DNA from: Pelomyxa schiedti
Taxonomy: Eukaryota; Evosea; Pelobiontida; Pelomyxidae
Length of the DNA stretch: 64,000 nucleotides
Direction of reading: 5' to 3'
Assembly: GCA_020536535.1 (NCBI GenBank)
Contig: JAHLWZ010000797.1
Location: 62,001 to 126,000 of the forward strand
The notes under the pieces are model-generated. The model searched no databases. It was not told the origin of the DNA and was given only the letters and a program-made list of their open reading frames with translations. Below are positions 8,713-21,823 of the stretch, one piece after another. Made by a program: the position numbers and the translations under genes. How positions within the stretch are numbered: the stretch's first letter is position 1; each line of letters starts with the position of its first letter.

Positions 8713-11130
8713 ATGAACAACAGCGAGGCCAACAACGGCGGGAGCAAAGGCGCGACGTCCGGAGGCAGCAACGGCGTCGAGACTACGGGGGGCACGACGA
8801 CGGAGCAAGAGATGTGGGACCCCTACGAGGCCGACGAGGGGTACGACGAGCCCGACGAGCCCACCGACTACCAGGTTGTGTACACAACCCCCAGTCAGCA
8901 ACAACCGCAGTCGCTGGCCCAACAGCAGAGGCAGCAGCAGGCGGCCAGCCAGGGCGGGCTGATGATGCAACAGCAGACCCAGCAGCACGCGATTATGGGT
9001 GCATCGGGCCACCCCCTGCAGCAGCAGATGGGCTCGTCGTCGGGATCCTACGGCGCGGCGACCAGGGCGAACATGGCGATGGGTACGGGCACGGGCACGG
9101 GGACCGGAGTTATGGGAATGGGGATGGGCACCGGGACAGGAATGACAATGGGTATGGGAATGGGAATGCAAATTGGAGGCGGGAGATCGCCCGAGTACCC
9201 GAGGTCGTCGTCCCCGCTCGGTTCGCCACCGTCGCCTCCCCGTTTTGTGAATGCATCCAGCCCGGCAATTATGGGATCTCCCACATCCATGTGCAACTGC
9301 CGATGTGGGTGTCAGGCGTGCTCGGCGCCTCCAACGTACCAACTTAGTCCCAGAGTGGCAGAGGTATGTCCAAGTTTTTTTGTTTCTTTTTTTTTTTTTG
9401 CTTCTGGATGGATAAATGTTCGATGACGTTGTGCAACTGAATAAAATGTGCGGCTATTTTTGGCTCTCTGAAAATTGGTTTTGTAGCTCCTGCCTGGTGG
9501 GGCTGTACAACTTAGGCCACTTGCTGAAAAGACATTAGCCAGTAGCGTTGCATCACTAGCTATGATTGATCGAGGTTTCTTTTCTATTTTTCTCGTTTCT
9601 TATTTTAAGTACTTGCTTAGTTTCAAGTACTGCAAGGGCTGAAACTCCTGGCAAGATAGCTGCCCGAGAGATTATTGCCAAACTGCATACGAAGTCAGAA
9701 ATTTTCTCTTTGGGATTCTTTTAACTTTTTCCCCCACTCAGATTTGTCGAGGTTTCAAGTTATAACTATGAACAGTTTCATCCTTCCCACAGGTCCGAAC
9801 TTGCCCTACAGAGACCGATTCTAATCTACAAATATTAGATGGGAGCCTCCCACAGAATGTATCACTGTACAACAACTCATTGTAGTTATTGAGGAAACTA
9901 TTGCCATTCTCCAAAACGAGCCTACACTGCTTCGGCAGAAACCCCCAGTTTATGTACTTGGTGATCTTCACGGAAACTACAAAGTAATCCCTTTTGAGTG
10001 GTCAATATCTTTATTTATCTGTGTTACAGGATTTAGTATGTTTTGCCAAAGCGTTTGGACTTTGGGATCACTTTGAAATTGTCCCTGCAAAATTTTTGCT
10101 ACTCGGAGATTATGGTTTCTTTTTTTTCAGGAAAATCTATTTTATTCAATGATATCTAGTTGACAGGGGGCCTCACAGTATTGAAACTATTGCCTTACTT
10201 TTTGCTTTGAAAGTCCTTATACCAACAAAAGTAAAGTTACCCCCAGGATAGGCCCTTAAAAATATTCCATCCAAGATTTTCCTGCTCAGAGGAAATCACG
10301 AGAGTAAAGAAATCAATGGTGACACACACACCTACAAAGAAGGGTCTCTTCTTTGGCAATGCCAAGTTGCCTATCCCGAGCAAGGTACAGATTTCCTCCA
10401 TTCGATATTGCAGCCGACTTTTTGTTAAAATAGGTGAACTACTCTGGAAGAAAATGAATAAATGTTTCCGGTACCTCCCTATCGCCTCTGTTATAGACAA
10501 CAGGATCTTCTGTGTCCATGCTGGGATACCTCGTGCGCTTACGCAGAACAACATCAACTTATTAAACGAGATATTGGCTGTATGTATTTCCTTGTGTGGA
10601 AATAACTTAATGTGTTAGACACCACGGCCCGTCAAGGTACTTCAATCACAATTCGTTTTTGATCTGCTATGGGCGGATCCTGCTACTGAAGACGATGAAA
10701 GGAAATTGATTGGTTCTAATTTGAAGTTTGAATAGTGCCTTTGCTTACTCTACTTAGGAAAGAATTTATTCCCCCGCGGATTTGGTGCCAATCCGCGAGG
10801 CACCGGAACTTGTCTTTTTGGGAAATTGGCAGTCAAGATATTCTTTGAACAAAGCGGATGCTCACACATCATTCGAGCCCACCAGTACCCCCATGTATGT
10901 TCCGATCACTATCTTCGAGGCCTCATAAACCCAACAAACAGGACGGGATACAACTCGCTAAAATGGCAACAACTGTTACAGTTTTTTCGTCATCGCACTA
11001 TTGTGGGAATGGCAACAAAGCCGCAAGTGTACTTGTACACAACAACACACTGGAGCTTATTATCTCCAACACTGAATCTGCTGTAACTATTCCACCACCA
11101 TCATCAACCCCCCCACCAAACTCCTCCTAG
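8713..11130 (+). CDS. PPP-family serine/threonine protein phosphatase
   Basis: This is a metal-dependent phosphatase of the PP1/PP2A/PP5 superfamily. The start is taken at MNNSEANNGG (8713). The first 200 residues are low complexity: Q-rich, then alternating GT and GM dipeptides, then Pro/Ser with a short Cys cluster (CNCRCGCQAC). The catalytic core is spread over about ten exons. Every motif appears in order: VYVLGDLHGNYK, GDYVDRGPHS (split by an intron), IFLLRGNHESKE, IFCVHAGIPR, LLWADP, RGFGANPRG, SHIIRAHQYPH and VTVFSSSHYCGNGNKAA. All metal ligands and the catalytic His are present, so activity is expected. The closest subfamily is not clear. The last intron sits just after RAHQYPH, and the Pro-rich tail ends at the TAG at 11128-11130. 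Confidence 0.85.
9061..9183 (+). repeat. Coding GT/GM dipeptide repeat tract
   Basis: Within the phosphatase N-terminus, GGN-ACN and GGN-ATG codons alternate (GTGTGTGTG, then MGMGMGTGTG and MGMGMGM). The tract is in frame and low complexity, and probably varies in length. Confidence 0.7.
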
Positions 11131-11390
11131 GATACCACATCCCCAGACAACAAGCCAAACAACAAGCCCAACTCAGAACAATTCTCCTGGGTTCAAGAAT
11201 TCAAAAATACTCACCACAGCACTCCCATTAGACTTGCTATTCGAAAAACACAAACGCAGTTGCACAAAGAATTTTTTTTTCTTTGGTCTTGATTGACACT
11301 GTCCGCCGGTTCCCTTGTGCCCGGTCTCATTTTGTCGAAGCAGATCCAATAAACCCATAAAAATAAAACAAATAGCACCCTCATCACACA

Positions 11391-14300
11391 ATGTTACCCT
11401 GTCCAGGAAACAACTTGGCTATGTCGTCGATCACGCAGCAGAGACCACCACCAAGTGCCGTTAGTGCCAACAATGGTCCCACAATGATGACATACAACCC
11501 CCGTTCGTCGGGAAACCAATGCGTTGGTGTTGGCGTTGGTGGCGTTGGCGGCGGCGGCATGTGCAACCTAGGTGCTGGTGACAACGGCGGCGGCGCTGTT
11601 GTGCGTAACGGCGGAGGCGGCGGGGGTGCTGTTGAGGATCCCTTGAAAATACATGTGCAATTGCCTAATGGGGTGGTGCCTGTGGCTCCGCAGTTGCCCT
11701 TCCAAAAACCACAGCAAATGGCATCAGAGTATACATGTACTTGAGTGATTACTTGTTATTTTCACCTTTTTCCTGTTACCTTTCTCTTTTGACTGTTTCG
11801 CTAACAATAGCCTTACTCCCTTTTTACAGTACAACAAAATGCCACCTTCCAACCGAGTAATTCTGGCGAGGTAAAATCTTTTTCTCTAAGTATGTACTGT
11901 TGACACTAACGTATTTCCTAGGGATTTCATCACACTTTGCCTCAACTTGGCCCTCAGCAATCACCGCAGGTAATGCAGCACACAATACTTCAGCATCAAT
12001 TACAACAAAACTCCATCCAACAAACATCACAATTTCGTTTGATGCCGCAACAACAGCAACAGATGCAGCAACAACAGCAACAAATACAACAGCAAATACC
12101 ATTTCAAGCACAAAACTATGCACAACAACAATATCATCAACAAGGCCAACCAAGGCAGCTACAACCCCAGTCACTTTCTACACCACAAAAGTCCTTTCAC
12201 GGGCTACATTTGCAATTGCAGTCTAATCTCCCACAAGTTCCTTCCCAACCTCCACTCCAGACACAAGCATCGCAGATACCACCACCACAACCACAGACCC
12301 ATGCACAAATTTCACAACCACAACAGCTTATAACACTCCCACAAAGTGTGCCTCAGATGGTCCAGCAGGTTCCTCTCCAACAGCCACTTCAACAGGTGCC
12401 ACCACAACAACCCCTTCAACAGGCTCCTTTTCAGCCAACAACAAACCAAAGTCAACCTCAACCTCAAGCAGCAGAAATCCAAAAGATATTCCAAGCCCTT
12501 CCACCCACCACACAACAACAAATCCATGTGAAGTTACTGACAGCAAAATTACATCAAGTACAACAAATGATCCAACAGCTGCAAGCCGCTCCTCCAACTC
12601 CACAACAACAGCAAGATATAGCGCACCTCTCTAAGCAACAGCAATACTTAGAAGCCAATATTGCTGCATTACAACGACCAGTTTCCAAGGTTACAACTGC
12701 ATGCAACCTTTTTATTCATTAATAATAGATGGAACCCCCAAAGCCTGGTACTGGAACATTAACCAGCGAGAGAACAGTCCCTTCGCCAGTCAACATGTCT
12801 CCTATACAGCAACAACTTCAATCTCCCATGCTCTTTCGACAGCAACAACAACAACAACAACACAATTTTCTTGTGCAACAACAAGCTCACTTACAAACAC
12901 AGATTCCACCGCAAGTTCCTCAACCTTCCACTGTCCAACAAGTGCCTCTGCCGGCCCGACCTGCCCGCCAACGTAGACAAAATCTGAGATCAAGAGACTT
13001 AATAGATTCCAGTGAGTCCGACACAGATGAAGATGAATTTGATGAGGAAGTAAAATCAGTGTCCTATAGCCTTCGAAAGAGACGACGTGTACCTTATAAA
13101 GACACAGATGAGGGGAACCCCAGTCTGCTTCAACCCAAGAAAGGGAAAGGAAAAAAATCCACACAGGAGCCAAGTGATGTGGCTCCAGTTCTCAGTGGAA
13201 CATTAAGTACACCTGTGGCAACTGAAACCAGTATCACATCATCTTCTACCCCTGTTGTTAATACTTCCTCCACTGCCACAACAAGCAGTTGTAGTTCCAC
13301 AGAGAATTGTGTGCCAACAATTTGCCCGTCACCACCTGAAACTAGGTCGTACCACACACGTTATGGTGTAAAGGAACACCCATCTCCCACGAACGTTGAG
13401 AGTGCTATCATCCCATTACCTTTGACAGAAGTTGGTATGTTTTACCTTGTGTTGTTGAAGACTTAAAACAAAAAAGAAAAAGATGACAGAGGTATCATCG
13501 AAAAGATAATTGCTCACACTCTTGAATGCGTTGGAGATCCTGAACAAAATGTAGAGAGTACTTGCGCCACTGTGAAGAAGGAAACCTGTGATACTGAACA
13601 TAGTGCCCAAGACCACTCGGCCGTCAAGCCAGAAAGTGTTCAAGTGGATCCCAACAACTCTGAAATGGGAACAAAAGAGGCTACTCCAACTCGTGTAACT
13701 TCCAGCAAAGATGTGACAACAGGGATACCGACTATGGAATCTGATAACACACAAACAACAATTTCGCCTCAAGGAGAAAGACCACGAGAACACCTTCTTC
13801 CAGTGGAACAAGACTCCAAATCTGAAACCCTCATCAAATCAGAAACAATTGACACAAAGGATACCCATGGAACCTGTGTATTGAAAACAGTGGTAAAACC
13901 TGAGACTACTGTCATCCCTGAAGGAAGTACAACCACCATAAAGAAAGAGACTGTGGAGCAGAACCCTGCGATCACCAAACCTGTGATGAAATACTTGGTG
14001 AAATGGAAAGACAAATCTTATGTTCACTGTGAGTGGCTTACTGAAGCGCAAGTACTACGTAAGGAAGGGAAGCAAGGTTCAGCAAAAATTAAACGATACT
14101 GGACCAAGCGAGGAAATGACTCGGATTCATCTAGCGGAAATGAGGATACCACTGATGAATTGTTTCCAGTGGAATACACACAAGTAGACAGAATTTTTGC
14201 CTGTGGGGAGGAAGAAGATGGGGGAAGGCCAATGTATTTAGTGAAATGGGCTGGCTTACCCTATACTGATTCAACATGGGAATATGCTGAGGATTTTAAG

Positions 14301-17300
14301 GATGACAAAAAAATTGAGGAGTACCGTAAATTTCATGTTCTCCCATGTGAACCACCACCACCTCCTCTGCCATCACGACTGTGGGTCAAGATGGAACAAA
14401 CACCCGAATATAAAGGCGGTAATACACTAAGGCCTTATCAACTTGAGGGGTTGAATTGGTTGATATTTTGTTGGTGCCAGGGGAGAGGATCCATTCTTGC
14501 AGATGAGGTAACTCCGTTTATATTTTGCAAGTTAATCTTTATCCAAAGATGGGACTTGGAAAAACTGTCCAAGTTGTTGCATTTTTTGAGCATCTCAGAG
14601 TTGTGCAACTACTTCCTGGGCCTTTTCTTGTTGTTGCCCCTCTTACAACAATTGGTCACTGGGTCAAGGAGCTGCAAGAATGGACTGATATGAATGTAGT
14701 TGTTTATCTCGGGAATAAAGACAATAGAGAGTATATCAAGAAGTACGAATGGTTTTACTTGGACCATGATGGCCAGCCATTGGGCAAACAGATCAAATTC
14801 ACTGTTCTCGTTACAACATACGAGATGGTCATGACTGATGCCAATGACCTCGCTCGCATTCAGTGGCAAGTAATTGTTGTAGATGAGGCACACAGAGTAA
14901 GCTCTCGATCTTCTTTATTCTTCCTTTTTTGACCTCACGTACAGATGAAAAATGCACAGTCAAAGCTTCTTACTGCTTTGAAATTGATCAAGGGCTACCA
15001 CAGAATCCTGTTGACAGGTTAAAAAAAAAAAAAAGGCTGGAAGCTAACAGCATCTAAAAGGAACCCCAATACAGAATAATACAAAGGAGCTATGGTCATT
15101 GCTGAACTTCATCGAGCCCAGCAATTTTGCAAGTCAAGAAGGATTTTTACAGGAGTTCGGAAATTTACATGATGAACAACAAGTGAAAAATTTACAAGAA
15201 GTTCTACATCCCCACCTATTGCGCCGTATGAAGAGTGATGTAGAGAAGTCAATCCCCCCCAAGGAGGAAACAGTGGTAGAAGTGGAGTTGACTGTTTTAC
15301 AGAAGCAATACTACCGAGCAATTCTTGAGAAAAACCGTGAATTTCTCAACAAGGGATGTGCAAATAATGCCAATGTCCCAAACCTTCTGAATATTGTGAT
15401 GCAGCTGAGAAAGGTGTGCAACCATCCATTCCTGATACCTGGAGTTGAAGAGAAAGAAGCTGGCCCCGACAAATCACCAGAGGACTACAACAATGCACTC
15501 ACCCGCAGCTCGGGGAAATTGGTTCTTCTCGATAAGCTTTTACCAAAGCTGCTTGCTGCAAAGCACAAGATCCTGATATTTTCACAATTAAAAGGTGTAT
15601 TAGACCTGCTGGAAAAATATCTTCAATTTAAAGACTATTTGTATGAGAGATTGGATGGGAGTGTGAAAGCAAATGACAGGCAGATGGCTATTGAGAGATT
15701 TTGCAATCCGGAGTATCAAAGATTCATATTTTTACTGAGTACACGAGCTGGTGGGTTTGGGATTAATCTAGCAGCTGCTGATACAGGTATTGCCATCGAC
15801 ATTTTCAATTCGATTAAAACCGTGTTGAAGTTGTTATTTATGACAGTGACTGGAATCCACAAAATGATGTACAAGGTTAGATTTGTGAAAGGCAAAGGGT
15901 TTCCTCTAACATTTTTTTAGCCCAAGCACGTTGCCATAGGATTGGACAAAAGAAAGATGTAAAAATCTACCGACTCCTTTCTCGAAACACATACGAAATG
16001 ATAATGTTTGATCGAGCCTCAAAGAAACTTGGTTTGGACCAAGTCGTCTTGCACACAATCGGCTCCAATAACAACCATACACCCGCTGCTGGCAAGCAAG
16101 TTTCCTCTGCAGCAGCTCTTTCAAAAGAAGAGATAAATGATATGCTTAGATATGGAGCATACGATTTATTTCGTGAGAGTGATACTGAGAGTGCCAGTGC
16201 CAGTTTCTGTGAAGATGATATAGAAAACATCCTTGTCAAACGTAGTTCACGTGTTGTGTGGAAGGAAGATAACCAAGGGAGCATGTTCAGTAAAGCAACA
16301 TTTCATCTGGATGATCAGACTGCAAGTCTTGATGTAAAAGATCCCCACTTTTGGGAGAAAGTATTGCCCCAAGCCGCAACTGCAAAATCGTTGCTTGATC
16401 AGATTACAAACTTAGTCGCTGGCAAAAGTGAAACTGACCAGAAAGTCTGGCTTGAATCAAAGAAGGACTCTTTTTTGCACAACTTACAGAGGCTGGTGGA
16501 AGCTATGGTCACGGGGTACAATGAAGGAAAGGGGAAAATACCCCAAGATAGAGACATTTTACGTAACCTTCTCCTGTTTTGTGCAAGTCACACTACCACT
16601 CTTTTTCCAAGCGAGCAACCGAAAATCCTGGAGTGGCTGAGTGATATAGATTTTTCCCGAAGAAAGAGAAAAGTTCACAAGGTTGATAGCCCTGAGCAGC
16701 AATCACCACAGTTATCAGATTATGATTCTGACTCGAAGAACAAACACAAAAAATCAAAAAAGAATGTCACACCCACTTCACCATCAACCACAAAACCCAC
16801 ATCAAAAACAAAACGGGCACCTCCATGTACGATTCCAAGCAATGTTAGCAGAAAGCCTACAGTTGACATTTTATCCCTGGACTGGTTGAGCCCCAATCAA
16901 CCAAAGGCACTGTTTGAGGCTTTTTTACTCTATTGCCGTCCATGCTGGAAGCAGATTCAGACGAGAGCAACTGGATATTCCCATCACCCTCAGCACGAAT
17001 TGTCAGATATTGTTTGTACGTTTCTACAGCAGTGCATTTCTTTTGCCCTTCCATACGACCAACAAATGTTCACTACAGTGCTACAGCATCTCACTTCCCA
17101 CAAGAAAACGGACAAACTCTCACGAAATAAACCCAGAAGGAAAAAGCAACCTGACTTGAACGCAGCATTGTATTCTGTTCCACAAACAGAAGTTACACTG
17201 AAGCTAAGTGAACTAGCAGATAGAATGCGGCTACTTGAGCAACTAAACACTGAAATTTCAGCCAACCCAAATAACTACACTGTCCTTGACTTTGGACGTA

Positions 17301-18202
17301 GGCTCGCTCCATGGTGGGATGTTACACATGATCGTGATTTATTACTGGGTACGTTTAGGCATGGATGGGGCTGCTATCCTACCATTTTTGCCGATAGTGA
17401 ACTTTGTTTCGTTAAAAGCATGCAGCAGTATAAAGAAGGTCCACAATCAGAAATTGTGGCAGAAAAAGGTAGTACAATTCAAAGCCCTACTGCAAACCCT
17501 TGCACTGCGTCGAAACCTATATCGACCGCGACAAGTTTGACACCTTGGCCAAGTGACGAGATATTTCATCAACACCTCAAATTCTTACTTGAGTGCATAA
17601 GACAATCAAAGGAAACTGCGGCAACCCATTCCCGCCGGAAACGGGCAAGTGCCTCTGCTTCAGCTGTTATTGCTAGTACAGCAGCGTTCGCTGCTGGAAG
17701 TTCTGTTATCTGGGAAGACACCGCTGCAGTGAGGCCAGGTAGGAGGAGAAATCCCAAAGTTGGTCTGTACGATAGTGACAGCCAGTCTGGTAGTGAAGGG
17801 GAGGAGGAAGATGACTTTTCTGGGAGCGAGAGCTCCAGCGCAAGTGAAGTTTCTTCCAGAATGCGGTTACATTGTCACAAACCCCCAAAACAAACCAAGA
17901 ACCCCAGCACACGCCGACACATTCCGCAACACTGGGGTGGTAGTTCACTGCACCCACAACTCACAGGCACCCCCACACCACCTCCGGCTCCATCTCCCTC
18001 CCCCACCCCATCCCTCACACCGTCACTCACCCCCACACCCATAACACCAACCACCCCAATGACGCCCAGCCAAAGCCAAACTCCCACCCTTCCCTCATCA
18101 GTTTTGTGTTCTACTCCAGAAGCACCCCCCATCTCAACACTAACACCGGCATTGGCCCCTTTACCCACCCCTCCCTCAACAAACAACACTTCCGGCTTAT
18201 GA
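11391..18202 (+). CDS. CHD6-9/Kismet-type chromodomain helicase
   Basis: This is an ATP-dependent nucleosome remodeller acting in the nucleus. The N-terminus (from 11391, or ATG 11421) is Gly/Asn- and very Gln-rich. Two chromodomains follow: [20 protein letters not shown] (about 13985) and [18 protein letters not shown] (about 14230). The SNF2 motor reads [12 protein letters not shown], then [13 protein letters not shown] split by a 41-nt intron (14508-14548). It continues with [64 protein letters not shown] and [15 protein letters not shown]. After the motor, [38 protein letters not shown] and [19 protein letters not shown] match the region after the motor in animal CHD6-9 proteins. The motor motifs are intact. 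A Ser/Pro/Thr-rich tail ends at 18202. No BRK domain was recognised. Confidence 0.9.
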
Positions 18203-18285
18203 CAAACCACATAACGAGGCCTCCGTGTATTTGGCTTTTACAACTGAAAATATCTTTACAGTGACTTGCAAAAGTCGCGAAAAAA

Positions 18286-18770
18286 TTGCACTGGGCAGAG
18301 GATGGGTGGTGTTGGCCGCAGAAAGGTCCAAACAAGGAAACCCTCAGAGCTTTCGCGGATTTGTGTACTCTGATCATAGAACCGCTACTCTTAATTACGC
18401 ATCGGGTTGCGGGTGTAACGACGACGAAGAGTGACTGCAGTTACGATGCACTGCACCGTGGAACGGTAACAGTGTCGCTGGAGATCTCACAGAAAAACGT
18501 ACACGAGCACGAAGGTCTTTCTGCCTCTGAGGGACACTATGTAGCCATGGTGCGCAAAGAGGACAGCCAATGGACGCTATACAATGACTCTGCATGCTAT
18601 GACTTCAAATTTGGTTAGTAGTCAAACCCATGTGCCCCAACAGGCGATAATAGCCCTCAGGAAATGAGTGCGACGAGAAAAATGCTTACATGTTCTTCTA
18701 CCAGTACAGAAAACCAATCACTGGTGACGGCGGGCCGTGCGGCGGTTGTGTGGCGTTTGGCTGGTTGTAG
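18286..18770 (+). CDS. Truncated USP (peptidase C19) domain: His-box half only
   Basis: Two exons (18286-18613 and 18661-18770) are joined across a 47-nt intron. The second half matches the C-terminal end of ubiquitin-specific proteases. It has EGLSASEGHYVAMVRKEDS with the catalytic His, WTLYNDSACYDF, and after the intron KNAYMFFYQYRKP, followed by a short Gly/Cys tail. The first 50 residues do not resemble a USP. There is no Cys box (GNTCF/YxN) and no zinc-finger CxxC pairs, and the CHD gene stops only 83 nt upstream. Either the true 5' exons are unrecognised, or this is a relic that cannot hydrolyse ubiquitin. The frame across both exons is intact, which argues against an old pseudogene. 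The start codon is uncertain. Confidence 0.55.
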
Positions 18771-18859
18771 AGGGTTGTGTGTTGGGAAATGTGGCTCCGC
18801 TGGTGTAAGAGAGGCTTGTTGCTGTTGTGTGTTGTACCGTCGGTGCCAATATATGAATA

Positions 18860-21823
18860 CTATTTACATAGCTTCTTCTCACCTTTTGGTGGTTTACATT
18901 CGTTGCACTGTGCCTTTGGTGAACTTCTTGTTTTCTTTTTAGGTGGTTCTGCTGGTATTTCCTGAGACTCTTCAATTCTCAACTCTGGATGGAACATTGC
19001 CATGTGAGTATCATAACATTGTTTTGCTTCGTAAGGCTCAATCCTTCCACAGTGTGGGGACAGATCTGGGTCAATAGCACAAGGACAGAAGAACAGTTCC
19101 CCAGAGCAGATGTTATCTGAATGATAAAGCTGGCGTGTAGTTTTCCTATTTTCCAAAGAATACTGCTGACACAACTTCATGCATTCATTGACATCTTGAT
19201 TGGAAAGACTCTGCCGAATAGCCCTGTGACCATGGCTTGGAGGATTGTATGCCTTCTCAACCTCCACAACAGTTCGTTGTATGCTTGTATTATCGGCATA
19301 ATTCTTGCTGTTGGCAGTGCCTTGGTGTTGGAAAGTTGCTGTCTTTGCAATGAGCCAGTGCTTGGACAATCTGCATTCGCTGTGAAGTGTAAAGATATTC
19401 ACGAACATAAAAACGCTTCATTTTTCTCATTCCACAAATAGGGATTTCGAAAATGCATTCTTGTGCAGTGCCATTCCACCCAACCCAGGCAACCTGCAGT
19501 ATCTCTGAGGCAAGGCTAATCTATGAACTGCTATCACTGTGTGGAGCCTCTGATGAAAAGGTATCTTCATTCACCTTTTGAAAGTTGCTTATATTTTCAA
19601 TAGGGATCCCTCCCTGTATAGACCCAATAAGCATCTGTGATGACATATCCCTCTCTAGCTCTTTCCGCACTTCAACACCATCAAAGCTGATTCCACCAGG
19701 AAGAACTACATCCTTCAGGCCTTGTTTGAGGTGAGCTATCCTTTCCCTGAACTTATTGCTGCATCACTTGTACTGAAGTTCGGTGGCGTTATTCTTTTTG
19801 TAGGCTACTGACTTAAGGTAGAGGAAGGCCCACTTTCTCTTTTGATGGTGGCAGGTGACCCCTACTTCCTCCTGTTACATATCCGCGAATGAGTACATAT
19901 CCAGTCTTTCCACATATTGTATGACCCCAATTGATCATCTCTGCTGTATACCGGATCTGTCTTCTATCTTTCAAAGTTCAGGGACCCACGTTGGTACTCC
20001 AAATTCAGCACAGCAAGTATGTCATGCACAAGGCACTCTTTTGAAGTTCTGTTTGCTAAGACAAGCTGGGTATGTTCAAGTTCCATTATCAATACATTAA
20101 CCTTTTTTTGTAGTGGTTTCTTTTCCGATTCTAAAAGACTGACTACCCGGCACTGACTTTGCTGTCATAGTTTTTTTTCATCCAGCAGAGTGACCCACTA
20201 GTTTTTCTCTGTTGGTAGCGATGGATATCATAAGCAATGCGATACAGCTTTGCACACTCCCAGCAGCGCTTCTGGTATGAGTAAAGAGGTACCAGTTCAA
20301 GAACATGGGGTGCAGGTACTGAAACAGCAAAGTAGCACTGTAAAGTGTTGTTTCTAATAGCTGCCAGCTCATGATTGAAAACAAGAACACTCCCAAATGT
20401 GCTATCTAGGAAGCCATACAAGTCGGCATTGGTTCTTCTACTTATTCCCTCACAATACCCAATAGGAGGAGGTTGCAATTTACTGATTGATACAAGTCGT
20501 GCTCGGCCATTCGCTACACCGACACCCGAAAGAAAAATTTGGGGAAAAAAAAAAAAAGATGTTCCTAGAGAAATTTTACAACTTTGCCACTCCTATTTTT
20601 TGCAATTGTTCGTGAGTGAGCATCACCTGGTTGTTGCCGTTTTTCTTCTTGAATATTGCTGTTAATATGCAAAGTAGGTACGTTTCCGAATATGACTTGC
20701 AATAACAAGTAGGGTAATTTTTTTGCACCTTTAAGAAAATCTAAATTAACAACTAAAAATATAAATCAAAATATACCCATTCTTTGAGTTGCTGTAGCTC
20801 GCTGTCGGGGAAAGTAACGCAAATATTGTCGCCGTCTGGGGCTTCGTAGTATTGTTGCAATAGTTCCTTGTTAGCCTCAATGGCAGTAACACATGCATGA
20901 AGTGATGCACACCTAAATGTATATATATAAGAAGAGAGAACGGTGGAAGGGTGTTTACTTTCTAAGTTTTTTTATTCCAGAGTGTGTGTATTGTGTCGTT
21001 ATTTGTTGGACTGTTGAAAATAGAAGACCAAGTCCTATTAGACAAAAAGTTAAAGGGATTAACAGAGCCAGATGAAACTTACTAGCTTGCGACGGCCTCG
21101 GGGGACAAAAATCGTACTTTTTAGTCATGGTGTTGTATGTAAAAGTGATATAAGTAGCAGGAGTTATGGCACAATGGAACCTGCTGATTGTATTAAAAAA
21201 AAAACTGCGTGAAAAACTCGAAAGACATACTTTGTAAAAAGCCACCACCTTGTGTGGAGCGTGATAGGGTTCTCAGGCTCAGTAGAGAGGCCATTTTGGA
21301 AGAGATATTCCTTGTACGGGAGATCGTGAGCAGGTTCATCCATTGCCATTAGAGTTTCATATTCACGAATCTTTGTCTCGTCTTCTAATACTGAAGGGTG
21401 TGGCGTGCTCAAAATCACCGAGTATCGTTGACAGCAGATGATTCCAGCTTCATTGAACTGCAAAACTGCTTGCGCAGCAGCCGCGGTTTTTGTCCATGAA
21501 ACTAGCACGTCGCCAGGGCCGAGCTCACGTATGAACTCGACGACTCCATTCCTCCCGCCATCGCATATTTCAACGGCCATGAAGAAGAGCTGCGTCGTTG
21601 TTTTGGACCTGTCAATACTGTATATTCTTACGACTGTTCCTGCATGTCGTGGTCGTCCGAAAGCCGCGTTGAAAATGGCGAGGATGTGGTCAGCCTTGAT
21701 ATGACACCAAGAACAATCTACCAAAAACGAGCGTGCGAACATTACGAGCTCCGATATTGTGCATGATAACAAAAACGGAACAAGTCGTACGAGGGCTGCA
21801 ACTACATTTGTTTCAGAATCCAT
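18860..21823 (-). CDS. Uncharacterised multi-exon gene
   Basis: No family was recognised. The first exon, from MDSETNVVAALV at 21823 down to about 21240, encodes 195 residues including VVEFIRELGPGDVLVSWTKT. Downstream exons read ITPATYITFTYNTMTKKYDF, EANKELLQQYYEAPDGDN, QPPPIGYCEGISRRTNADLY and QKRCWECAKLYRIAYDIHRY. Others read GLKDVVLPGGISFDGVEVRK and VAWVGWNGTAQECIFEIPIC. The last exon has several Cys/His residues (CSGELFFCPC, HCGRI, QCYDTHM) and ends with PPKKKTRSS, a possible nuclear signal, and NECKPPKGEKK. Introns in the 5' part are a normal 46-48 nt. In the 3' part, joining the open segments in frame needs introns of only about 25-27 nt or leaves stops. The 3' part may therefore be mis-joined, decayed, or a second gene. 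Confidence 0.45.

Noticed and set aside
9061-9183. CRISPR-like or satellite array
   Set aside because: The repeat unit is a 6-nt coding repeat within an exon, without spacers.
8293-9342. 349-codon minus-strand frame over the phosphatase N-terminus
   Set aside because: It is mostly an antisense shadow of the Q- and G-rich exon; only its last part, from 8544 down, is the real C1 gene.
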